In this document: in pieces, positions 16,001 through 21,584 of the stretch
How positions within the stretch are numbered: position 1 is the first letter of the stretch
Layout: each line of letters opens with the position of its first letter
Assembly (NCBI GenBank): GCA_017303735.1
Contig: JAFLCF010000060.1
Location: 1 to 21,931, forward strand
Length of the DNA: 21,931 nucleotides
Reading direction: 5' to 3'
Source of the DNA: Anaerolineae bacterium
Lineage (GTDB): Bacteria; Chloroflexota; Anaerolineae; Anaerolineales; Villigracilaceae
Translations under genes and position numbers: made by a program
The notes under the pieces: generated by a model
What the model was told of the DNA's origin: nothing
The model's input: the letters and a program-made list of their open reading frames with translations, nothing else
Databases searched by the model: none

Positions 16001-16628
16001 GGATGCTCCAAAGGCATATGGAATTACATCTTTGATTATAAGTAAAGATGGAAACTTCCTTTTCTCAGCTGCAAGCGATACTACTATAAAGATTTGGGAT
16101 ATAAAGACTGGTGCTAAGCTTCGAACATTGAAAGGTCATAACAGATTTGTTTCCGACTTGGCATTATCTTCAGATAATCGCAAATTGATCTCAGCTTCTT
16201 ATGATACTTCAATCAAAATTTGGGATATTGATACAGGAAAATGTGTGGATACATTAAGAGGGCATCAAGGCCCGGTTCGTTCATTAACAATAACAGGAGA
16301 TGGTAAAAAAATAATATCCGCCTCTTCTGATAATACACTTAGAGTATGGAATACTGATACAGGGGAATGTTCAGGTGTTTTTTACGGTCACACAGACCGA
16401 GTTAATGCTGTTGCTGTGGATTTTTCCGGAATTTTCGTTTTATCTGCTTCAAACGACAAAACTGTAAGAGTTTGGAATATTAATTCGCTAAAGAATGTGT
16501 TGACGTACACAGGAGATTTGCCTTTTTATACAATTGCTTTCGCGGCACAAGAAAACACATCGATTATTACTGGAGATCATAAAGGCAATGTACATTTTTT
16601 GACACTTATTGGGAAATTAATGAGCTAG
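13002..16628 (+). CDS. APAF-1-like NB-ARC/WD40 STAND ATPase without N-terminal effector domain
   Basis: This 1208-residue protein enters the NB-ARC almost at once: Walker A GAGGFGKST (~48-56), Walker B VLIVIDDVW (~127-135) and TTRD (~155-158). A GLPL-like NWPLLLSLANG and a winged-helix region follow, with the MHD-like RIHAVIHEYL at ~335-345. From ~505 to the end there are about 14-15 WD40 blades, some degenerate, enough for two seven-bladed propellers. Blade ends include IKVWDIQNG, VRIWDIDSR, IKIWEIKTG and IKIWDIDTG. In the family the propellers hold or sense a ligand and the ATPase assembles a wheel. The first ~40 residues leave no room for a fused nuclease, protease, TIR or membrane effector, so the effector is probably encoded separately. 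AAGGTG precedes ATG 13002. The gene is AT-rich like its neighbours. Confidence 0.93.
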   Translation: MYIPKLPSNYIERAEKLRDAISALTNRAANNSGGSKTNTTALTVALKGAGGFGKSTLAIAVCANKTVIDAFPDGIFWVELGENIKNKTQIVEKLNHLLFEANADNSAYTDLSFAASKLREVLLNKKVLIVIDDVWNSAHLEPFLQVGTQCAHLITTRDTSTLPLGTKTIDIDSVSSDEGLLILKKNLPGGSDDLLRDLSNKLWNWPLLLSLANGKLNIDVHQNHALLDTAIEKAILLYELRGITAFDLKKPFERNQAASLALDVSIEQLDLTEKECLFSLAVFPENTLIPVTALRSLWNRIFKLTQSEVELYCSQFANASLIQHYDSENGTFRIHAVIHEYLLKRLGKNKQKTHRDLVEGYLEIFGVEKGKWWQIPDDLYYYQNLIYHLLEADYVEHAYSLLFNYFWIKASLNAGGVTAIIRDCEFLLANGKSKVGVQAEHEINILRDFLRLSALTLAKDTRQLPSQILGRLLDFNNEQIKNLVEQARNEDAFVWLSPYHSYLTMPGGSEIMTIDGHSRSISKILLINDERRLISVSDDGVIKVWDIQNGECLQTFKNGSSVASLIAINDGNIISVISKNGNVKYWDILSGVEIPTKLLLGSVYTKGNAILGIFDGKINIWQKETLNQSDLITSHEKKFNSLMPYDKRSFLIVSGDFIKNILDLENEENLHFWDDQDGDITAEEISSDSKRLAAAFNSNCILIYDIEKKEVVSRIETTLAKEFNIVTIALSPSGKLVAASSDNKFDYSVKVWDVDSGNLVCTLKGHENRVQAITFAYEEKWIVSVSNDRTVRIWDIDSRLCIATLHGHSDKVNTVIVAKDSKIAFSGSRDKTIKMWNLETIKSDEANNREYSSAAEYEKHSNPINDLAIENNKNLVLSASQDSTIKIWEIKTGNCLNTLLGHSKAVNSLALSFDGNRLLSGDGNGTIIYWDLKNQKNYRWIEKRKFTLQKGITALSISADGLYAVSGNKDSIIDIWSLENGLKHLRSLNGHIKGPLNMRRDAPKAYGITSLIISKDGNFLFSAASDTTIKIWDIKTGAKLRTLKGHNRFVSDLALSSDNRKLISASYDTSIKIWDIDTGKCVDTLRGHQGPVRSLTITGDGKKIISASSDNTLRVWNTDTGECSGVFYGHTDRVNAVAVDFSGIFVLSASNDKTVRVWNINSLKNVLTYTGDLPFYTIAFAAQENTSIITGDHKGNVHFLTLIGKLMS

Positions 16629-16650
16629 TATTGATCGGTCCCAAATACAA

Positions 16651-17400
16651 ATGTTGACCAAGAAGAAATTCTCAATCGAATTCCCAAACGAGAAAACTTT
16701 GACGTTTTCAGATGAAACAAAAGGGATAATCGTTAATGGCATCGAATATCTCGCGGAAGGAGATGGAGTTCTTGTGTATGATCAGGTAAAGAAAATATTC
16801 TCTAATAAAGTCGTTTGTCAATACAGCACAAACACATCAACTTTAATTCCGGCTTTTCGCATTTTAAATATTGCATATCATCCATACTTTGATATCAGGG
16901 AGGTGGTTGAATCGCAGAATAGAATTACTTTTTATTGGAATAAATCAAAACTAGCTGCATATTACAATAGATTTGGTACTGATAAAATTGATCTTGATAG
17001 AAGAAGAGATGTTATAAGCACAGCAGTGAGTTTTCTAGCAGAAACAGCTACTAGTTCTTTGGACTTTCTTCCGGATGAATTATTAAATGAGATTAAAGAT
17101 CCATGTAAGTTCATTGGTTTTTATAATGGGTTCCCTGTATTTGATGCTACAAAAGGTTTCCCCGCTCTTTTGTCTAGAATTGGGATTCATATTGGCATAG
17201 CAACTGTTATGATTTCTACTCCAATAGAAAAATATAATGAAGATGTATATGAACTTGGAAAAATACTTGAACAGAGATTAAATATTAGAGCAAATTATAA
17301 AAAAAATAGGGTCGTTTTTGATAAATCTGAAGCAATCATAAACGAGATTTTGTCAAATGAGTTCTCTAACCCAAATTTAGAAAATCCAACAATTGGGTGA
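16651..17400 (+). CDS. unrecognised 249-residue protein, third gene of the KAP/STAND operon
   Basis: I do not recognise this protein. It begins with a beta-rich segment (KFSIEFPNEKTLTFSDETKGIIV) and continues as mixed alpha/beta. A basic-acidic stretch (DKIDLDRRRDVISTAVSFLAE) is near residues 110-135, and one hydrophobic segment (IGIHIGIATVMISTPI) is near 175-190. The C-terminus is charged and helical. No Walker, nuclease or TIR motif is apparent. It starts 22 bases after the WD40 gene without a clear ribosome site and ends before a strong terminator, so it is probably the last operon gene. Composition and codon use match the two upstream genes. Because the STAND protein lacks an effector domain, this could be the effector, or a substrate or inhibitor. 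That is inference. Confidence 0.75.
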   Translation: MLTKKKFSIEFPNEKTLTFSDETKGIIVNGIEYLAEGDGVLVYDQVKKIFSNKVVCQYSTNTSTLIPAFRILNIAYHPYFDIREVVESQNRITFYWNKSKLAAYYNRFGTDKIDLDRRRDVISTAVSFLAETATSSLDFLPDELLNEIKDPCKFIGFYNGFPVFDATKGFPALLSRIGIHIGIATVMISTPIEKYNEDVYELGKILEQRLNIRANYKKNRVVFDKSEAIINEILSNEFSNPNLENPTIG

Positions 17401-17439
17401 TGAACAATAAGTTGTTATAGTACGAACCCTTTAACAAAA

Positions 17440-17465
17440 AAAAGCCACACAAAAGTATGGCTTTT
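17440..17465. terminator. rho-independent terminator of the KAP/STAND operon
   Basis: AAAAGCCA (17440-17447) pairs with TGGCTTTT (17458-17465) in a perfect 8-bp stem with a 10-base loop. A longer A-run precedes it, so it may work in both directions. It lies 40 bases after the last stop of the operon. Confidence 0.85.
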
Positions 17466-17536
17466 GATACTATCTCAGGGTGGTGAACGCACCAAATTAT
17501 CCCTGGACTACAACGGTGGTACAAAATTCAAATACT

Positions 17537-17552
17537 GTAGGCACATGCCTAC
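17537..17552. repeat. perfect palindrome GTAGGCA-CA-TGCCTAC
   Basis: Two 7-base arms are separated by two bases in otherwise unstructured AT-rich sequence. The spacing suits a dimeric DNA-binding protein better than an RNA hairpin. Function is unknown. Confidence 0.5.
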
Positions 17553-17781
17553 TTACTCGATAATAATACAAATTTCAAAAATTAGCAATACCTGATTTGC
17601 ATAAATTTCATAGTTGTGGCAAAGTCAAAAAACCTTAAAAAGTAACACCTCTTTCGCGAAATTTGCTCTATTTGAAAAATTCGCGTTAATCATTTTTAGG
17701 TGGCTTAGCAATGAATATAGCCCTATTTTTAAACAGCCACCCTGCAACAGCAATTATAGTCTCATACCTTTAAACGTCAAA

Positions 17782-17816
17782 GAATTGTGTCGCTTATTGC
17801 CAAAGCGACACAATTC
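17782..17816. repeat. 14-bp perfect inverted repeat with 7-base loop
   Basis: GAATTGTGTCGCTT (17782-17795) and AAGCGACACAATTC (17803-17816) are perfect reverse complements around ATTGCCA. There is no T-run after either arm, so a simple rho-independent terminator is not the best reading. It lies 38 bases before the prepilin peptidase start and may be a regulatory hairpin, an operator or an element end. Confidence 0.7.
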
Positions 17817-17843
17817 CCATACCCAATCACTTTTCTCTATATC

Positions 17844-17877
17844 ATGAGCAACCAATGATCTGGTTGCTCTTTTATTT
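17844..17877 (+). promoter_or_regulatory. hairpin plus T-run holding the prepilin peptidase start codon, with overlapping mini-ORF
   Basis: GAGCAACCA (17846-17854) pairs perfectly with TGGTTGCTC (17861-17869) around the six-base loop ATGATC, and TTTTATTT follows. The loop contains the peptidase ATG (17855). A four-codon frame, ATG AGC AAC CAA TGA, begins at 17844 and its stop overlaps that ATG. The element reads as a terminator/attenuator or as start-codon control by translational coupling. Confidence 0.55.
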
Positions 17878-18250
17878 ACTTGTAATTACCTTATACGACC
17901 TACGTACCCGATGCATCCCGAATTGGTGTACCTATCCATTGATTCTTGCGGGCATGATCGCCCACTTACCTGGACATTTGGATTTGTGGCTGGCGTGTTT
18001 CCTTTTGCTTTCCGCCTGGGCAAGCGGCTGGATGGGCGCCGGGGATGTCAAACTCTGGATGGCAGTTCTTTGGGCATTACCGGATTCCAATATTCCATCC
18101 CTGATCCTGCTTGTCTTCCTATCCTTCCTGATCACAGGGGTCATGCAATTTATTTGGAGAGTCATTCAGAAACAATCCCTCACAGGGGCTAAATCCCCCG
18201 CCGCCTGGCGAACGATCCCCTTTCTCCTGATGGTCTGGCATGTACACTGA
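17855..18250 (+). CDS. minimal prepilin peptidase (A24 family, CpaA/TadV-like)
   Basis: This 131-residue, almost entirely hydrophobic protein lacks the N-terminal methylase domain of PilD, as TadV/CpaA enzymes do. Both catalytic Asp motifs of the A24 aspartyl peptidases are visible: YDLRTRCIPNW with Asp15 after the first helix, and GWMGAGDVKLW with Asp64 in the GxGD motif. Such enzymes cut the leader of type IVb pilins and pseudopilins at the inner membrane. Natural substrates here would be the Flp-like and TadE-like proteins encoded in the first operon. The ATG lies in the loop of a hairpin and overlaps a four-codon upstream frame. The 3' end overlaps the next gene by 11 bases, in a different frame. 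Confidence 0.9.
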   Translation: MIWLLFYLLVITLYDLRTRCIPNWCTYPLILAGMIAHLPGHLDLWLACFLLLSAWASGWMGAGDVKLWMAVLWALPDSNIPSLILLVFLSFLITGVMQFIWRVIQKQSLTGAKSPAAWRTIPFLLMVWHVH

Positions 18251-19148
18251 TCTCTTCCTTGCCCTGCTCAATCGCAAAAACGCACGCGGTCATCCCATCC
18301 TGTCCGCCATGTTGTATACCTTCTGCCCTGCCGCAGCGCGCTGGTGGCTGGTGGGTGCCGACCCCACTCCGCCCTTCGATCCCGTGTGGAAGTCCCTTGA
18401 AGACCTATCCACCGGTAAAACACTGTTGGAATTCCTGACCCAATACGGTTTTGAAAATCTCCTCGATGAAATCCGCTCTTATATCGGTGAAGTAGAGGAG
18501 TACCGCAGGCAACACAGTAATTTTCGATCACCGGAACTCATGCCGCTCTTTCGAGGCAGGAATATCCACATCAGTCGACGGTATGGTTCCCAGAATGCAA
18601 TCCAGAACCTCGGCGGAGACTGGCGCAACCTGTTCGTCTATATCCGTACGTGGGCGTTCCTCTCCCATGACTGGCGCAGTGACATGCTGATCGGACGTGA
18701 TACTGGCTACAGCCTGAAGGCGGAAAAAGTCTGCCTGACTCTTCCGCCCGGTGTACGTATGCCTGTTCAGTTTGATGCCTGGGTCTGGCAGATCCCTGTG
18801 GGACATGTGACTGAAACAAAGATCGGTTCACTCCTCTCCAACGGAGAACAGGATCAACTCCGCTTTTCCCTGCTTAACCGTTGCACAACCCTGGGTAACC
18901 AGCCCTGGTCCAACACACCAGCCATCTATTCTTTAAATCGGGAAACCGGTGAAGCAAAACATTTCGATCCACTCCTCGCCAACCGGGATCTGGAAAAAAC
19001 AGTGGTGTCCCTGTCCAACCTTGCGAAGAAGGGACCGCATCCACCGTTGAACGCCCTGCAGCAACCGTCGATCTGTAAACAATGCGGCTATCAGCAGTTG
19101 TGCTTTACAAGGAACTATATCTCCCAACACGCCTTGAAGGACTTATGA
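18240..19148 (+). CDS. Cas4-like PD-(D/E)XK nuclease with a four-Cys (Fe-S) pattern
   Basis: This 302-residue protein resembles Cas4/RecB-type nucleases. There is a single N-terminal Cys in a YTFCP context (Cys29). The nuclease core has VQFDAWVWQ (Asp179), TETKIG (Glu193-x-Lys195) and a QDQLRFS segment (~204-210) at the QxxxY-like position. The C-terminal cluster is CKQCGYQQLC (Cys279, Cys282, Cys288). One N-terminal plus three C-terminal Cys is the Cas4/AddB arrangement that holds a 4Fe-4S cluster. No CRISPR array or other cas gene is in the window. The gene is embedded between a prepilin peptidase (11-base overlap) and a VirB6/TrbL-like gene (ATGA overlap), which suggests DNA end-processing tied to a transfer or uptake apparatus. 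That link is inference. Confidence 0.8.
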   Translation: MYTDLFLALLNRKNARGHPILSAMLYTFCPAAARWWLVGADPTPPFDPVWKSLEDLSTGKTLLEFLTQYGFENLLDEIRSYIGEVEEYRRQHSNFRSPELMPLFRGRNIHISRRYGSQNAIQNLGGDWRNLFVYIRTWAFLSHDWRSDMLIGRDTGYSLKAEKVCLTLPPGVRMPVQFDAWVWQIPVGHVTETKIGSLLSNGEQDQLRFSLLNRCTTLGNQPWSNTPAIYSLNRETGEAKHFDPLLANRDLEKTVVSLSNLAKKGPHPPLNALQQPSICKQCGYQQLCFTRNYISQHALKDL

Positions 19149-20854
19149 AAAAACTCCGATTTCTCATTATCTGCGTAATCTTCATTGCGCTACTTGCCCT
19201 CGGTAATCTCGCGATGACGGTCACACCGGTTCATGCCTCCGGTGCGAATCTGCTCCTGACTCCCACACCAACTGTGACGGTCACAGTCACGCCGCCTCCA
19301 CCCACTGGAGGTGGAGGGAATACCACAACAACCACCATCTCGCAGATCTTCAATCACCTGGTCTTCCCCGCCGAAACCATCTCGGAAGCGCTGGCGGGTA
19401 TCTTCGACAAGGCCGCCGACAAGGAAGTACGTGCGATGAGCGAGGAAGTGGCGCGTTGGACCAGTGTGATCGGCGAGATCGTACAGGCTCCCAGTCAGGG
19501 TGATTACAGCACAGTGGCGCAGTCCAGTTTGCCCGTTGCTGCGGCATTGGCTCCAGCCTTATTCCTGTTGAGATTGGCTCTTTATCATTGGGGTAGATTG
19601 CTTGGTGATGATGACAGTGGCTTGCGCGTGGTTGGAGATTGGGTGACTGCTGGTGTATTGGCAATTGCCTCCGGTCCATTCTTGGATCTGATCGTCCGAC
19701 TCGGGTGGTGGATGGTTGGGAAGGTCATTGGTGAAACCGGCGGGTTGGCGATCAGCTTCGTCGAGAATACGACAGCCACTTCGATCCTATTGGGGCTTGC
19801 CAACCTGACTTTTTTGGGAAGCCTGCTCACTATTGGTTTATCCATCGGTTCATTGCTCGCCATTGGCGGGATGTTGTTTGCCTTCGCCTCCGCCAATGCC
19901 GTTCTTTTCATTCTTGCTGTCCTCGCTCCGCCCCTGGCGATTGCAAGTGTATTGCCTCAAGCAACCTGGTTGCGTTCCTTGTGGATGAAAGCGGTTGTAT
20001 TGATTGCGTTACTTCCCATTGTTGCGGGTGGAGTCTTCAAGGCAGGCATGGCCGCCAGCACATGGATGGGACAGCAGGGATTATTGTCCGCCATTCTACG
20101 TGTGGTCTGGTTGTGGGGCGCAACGGGATTGTTGTTGTCGTTGGCAGGCATCCTGGGCAAGATGACCATCTCAACCACAGCGGATGCGTTTGGCGGAATT
20201 ATCAAAGCAGCTCAACAGGTCGTTTCCATTGGGATGCTGGCTGCCAGTGGAATTGGTACAGCTGGTGCAGGAGCAGTAGGTGCAGCAGGAGCCACGACAA
20301 GTGCGGGCGCATCTGCAACATCTACTGCCACGAGCGGACTCACCGGCGCAGAAGCTGCGATGGGACATCTCAATGCCGCACAGCAATTGACACAGCAAGC
20401 CGGAAATCTGGAAGCGATGGGATTGCGTGTCCCGGCTGCCTACAATCGATCCCTTGCACATGGGCATGAACTGGCGGCGCGACAGGCGGAGTTGGGGGAA
20501 CGGATGCAACGCTTCAATGGCGCTCCACCCTCATCACCTTCAGATGATTTTGGTTTCTCACCTTCGGTGAATGCCTCCATTCAATCCAACTTCAACGGCT
20601 CCCCACAGGAATTCCAGCAGGGCTTTCAAGCCATGTCCGCAGACATCTCTCAACATGGGATGGACCCGAATGTCTTCGCCGCGCAATACCCACAGGAAAC
20701 GGCGCAGATGACACAAGCTTATCTGGATCATTCGGAAGAGATCATGACAGCGCGCGATCCATTGATGCGCGCTTCTGAAATCGGAAACGCAATACGGGTG
20801 AAAGAGATACTCACATTCATGCCAAACTCCAGGGATGAAGAGGAGAGCTCATGA
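19145..20854 (+). CDS. VirB6/TrbL-like polytopic membrane protein
   Basis: The frame is open from 19082, but ATG 19145 overlaps the previous stop (ATGA) and begins a good signal sequence (MKKLRFLIICVIFIALLALGN), giving 569 residues. A Thr/Pro/Val-rich linker (TPTPTVTVTVTPPPP) and a Gly run follow. Then come roughly six to eight hydrophobic segments between ~130 and ~365, for example LANLTFLGSLLTIGLSIGSL and VVLIALLPIVAGGVF. The Ala/Gly/Ser/Thr-rich C-terminal third ends in charged helical sequence. This layout of several central helices with a long low-complexity soluble tail is typical of VirB6/TrbL channel components of type IV secretion. No diagnostic motif exists for the family, so the call is architectural. 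It is third in the operon. Confidence 0.65.
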   Translation: MKKLRFLIICVIFIALLALGNLAMTVTPVHASGANLLLTPTPTVTVTVTPPPPTGGGGNTTTTTISQIFNHLVFPAETISEALAGIFDKAADKEVRAMSEEVARWTSVIGEIVQAPSQGDYSTVAQSSLPVAAALAPALFLLRLALYHWGRLLGDDDSGLRVVGDWVTAGVLAIASGPFLDLIVRLGWWMVGKVIGETGGLAISFVENTTATSILLGLANLTFLGSLLTIGLSIGSLLAIGGMLFAFASANAVLFILAVLAPPLAIASVLPQATWLRSLWMKAVVLIALLPIVAGGVFKAGMAASTWMGQQGLLSAILRVVWLWGATGLLLSLAGILGKMTISTTADAFGGIIKAAQQVVSIGMLAASGIGTAGAGAVGAAGATTSAGASATSTATSGLTGAEAAMGHLNAAQQLTQQAGNLEAMGLRVPAAYNRSLAHGHELAARQAELGERMQRFNGAPPSSPSDDFGFSPSVNASIQSNFNGSPQEFQQGFQAMSADISQHGMDPNVFAAQYPQETAQMTQAYLDHSEEIMTARDPLMRASEIGNAIRVKEILTFMPNSRDEEESS

Positions 20855-21312
20855 CCCTCACAGAAACCTTTGCGCTGGTCTCCTTCTCATTATTTAGTTA
20901 TGCTGATCTGCGTTATCGCCTGGTTCCGGGTATTGAAGTATTCCTGCTTGGAACGATCCTACTGACACTCCCCATTACCCCCCTTCAGACCGGGATCGTA
21001 TTGCTGGCATGTTTTTGGAGCATCTTCCCCAATCTATCCGGATGGTTCGCCGTACCTCTATTGTTCTATCCACCTGTCTGGCCGGTATTGCTTACAGGAT
21101 ATGGATATCGCAAGGGCATCATTGGCAGGGCAGATCTTTTGGCAATCAGTGGATTGGCTTGCCTGTTCCCCCTGCCTGCAGTCTTATTATCGTTGTTTGG
21201 ATTGGAACTTTGGAGAAGGTTCTGGCTACGAAGACAAACCGGACCGATCCCCGCACTACCAGGCATGTTCGTTGGGCTTCTGGTCTATATCGTTGCAGGC
21301 AATTTATTCTGA
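20851..21312 (+). CDS. second prepilin peptidase-like A24 protein with variant GRAD motif
   Basis: This 153-residue polytopic protein overlaps the preceding stop (ATGA). It shows the layout of A24 peptidases. YADLRYRLVP places an Asp (Asp19) after the first helix. IIGRADLLAIS places a second Asp (Asp95) where GxGDxK is expected, but the motif reads GRAD and the following Lys is Leu. PALPGMFVGLLVYI near the C-terminus matches the conserved P-x-x-P segment before the last helix. Both catalytic Asp are kept, so activity is possible on a different substrate. Two such enzymes in one operon suggest separate pilin and pseudopilin clients, or one regulatory copy. It is the last gene of the operon. 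Confidence 0.75.
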   Translation: MTLTETFALVSFSLFSYADLRYRLVPGIEVFLLGTILLTLPITPLQTGIVLLACFWSIFPNLSGWFAVPLLFYPPVWPVLLTGYGYRKGIIGRADLLAISGLACLFPLPAVLLSLFGLELWRRFWLRRQTGPIPALPGMFVGLLVYIVAGNLF

Positions 21313-21330
21313 CCAGGCATTAACGCAGGG

Positions 21331-21492
21331 TTATTTTTCTCTTTGTGGAAATGCCCAGAAACCAACCGTCATGACACCCAACATCAGCGGCAGGAAGGTG
21401 CATGGATATACACCGAAATGAATTGCCAGTTCATTCAGTAGTACAGCTGCTGCAACAGCTGCATAGAAAATCCATTGCCTGTTTGTTGACAT
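21331..21492 (-). CDS. small two-helix membrane protein, unrecognised
   Basis: This 53-residue product runs from ATG 21492 to a TAA at 21331-21333. It contains two hydrophobic segments (WIFYAAVAAAVLLNELAI and FLPLMLGVMTVGFWAF) separated by a short HFGVYPCT turn, and ends in QREK. The frame is open much further upstream, but that part is Arg/Cys-rich shadow of the plus-strand ATPase gene. The only sequence before the ATG resembling a ribosome site is a weak GGTG. It converges on the second peptidase gene with an 18-base gap. Balanced hydrophobicity argues for a real membrane protein. Function is unknown. Confidence 0.5.
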   Translation of the reverse strand: MSTNRQWIFYAAVAAAVLLNELAIHFGVYPCTFLPLMLGVMTVGFWAFPQREK

Positions 21493-21584
21493 GTCACCGT
21501 TGTATACCAACTTTTCATCGCTCAAGTGATTTACAAAGCGACACCTGCCGATCTCCCCTCCTGATAAACAAATAACATACCCGC

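Larger units (their letters stand above)
17401..17854. other. 454-base gene-free stretch between the KAP/STAND operon and the prepilin peptidase operon
   Basis: It contains a rho-independent terminator (17440-17465), a bulged hairpin (CAGGG 17476-17480 with CCCTG 17501-17505, inner TGGT/ACCA), a 7-bp palindrome (17537-17552), GGTGGCT/AGCCACC arms (17699-17705 and 17735-17741) and a 14-bp hairpin (17782-17816). A plus-strand frame at 17614-17847 has no ribosome site and no recognisable content, and I do not call it. No tRNA was seen. Confidence 0.5.

Noticed and set aside
17476..17600. Open but start-less plus-strand frame after the KAP/STAND terminator (reading GGERTKLSLDYNGG)
   Set aside because: No start codon with a ribosome site and no recognised family; the same bases fold as a bulged hairpin. 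Possible remnant only.
17614..17847. 77-codon plus-strand frame before the prepilin peptidase
   Set aside because: No ribosome site; the frame runs through two inverted repeats and its translation has no recognisable features.
18240..19148. Reading the Cas4-like gene as evidence for a CRISPR-Cas locus
   Set aside because: No repeat-spacer array and no cas1, cas2 or effector gene in the window; context is pilus/secretion.
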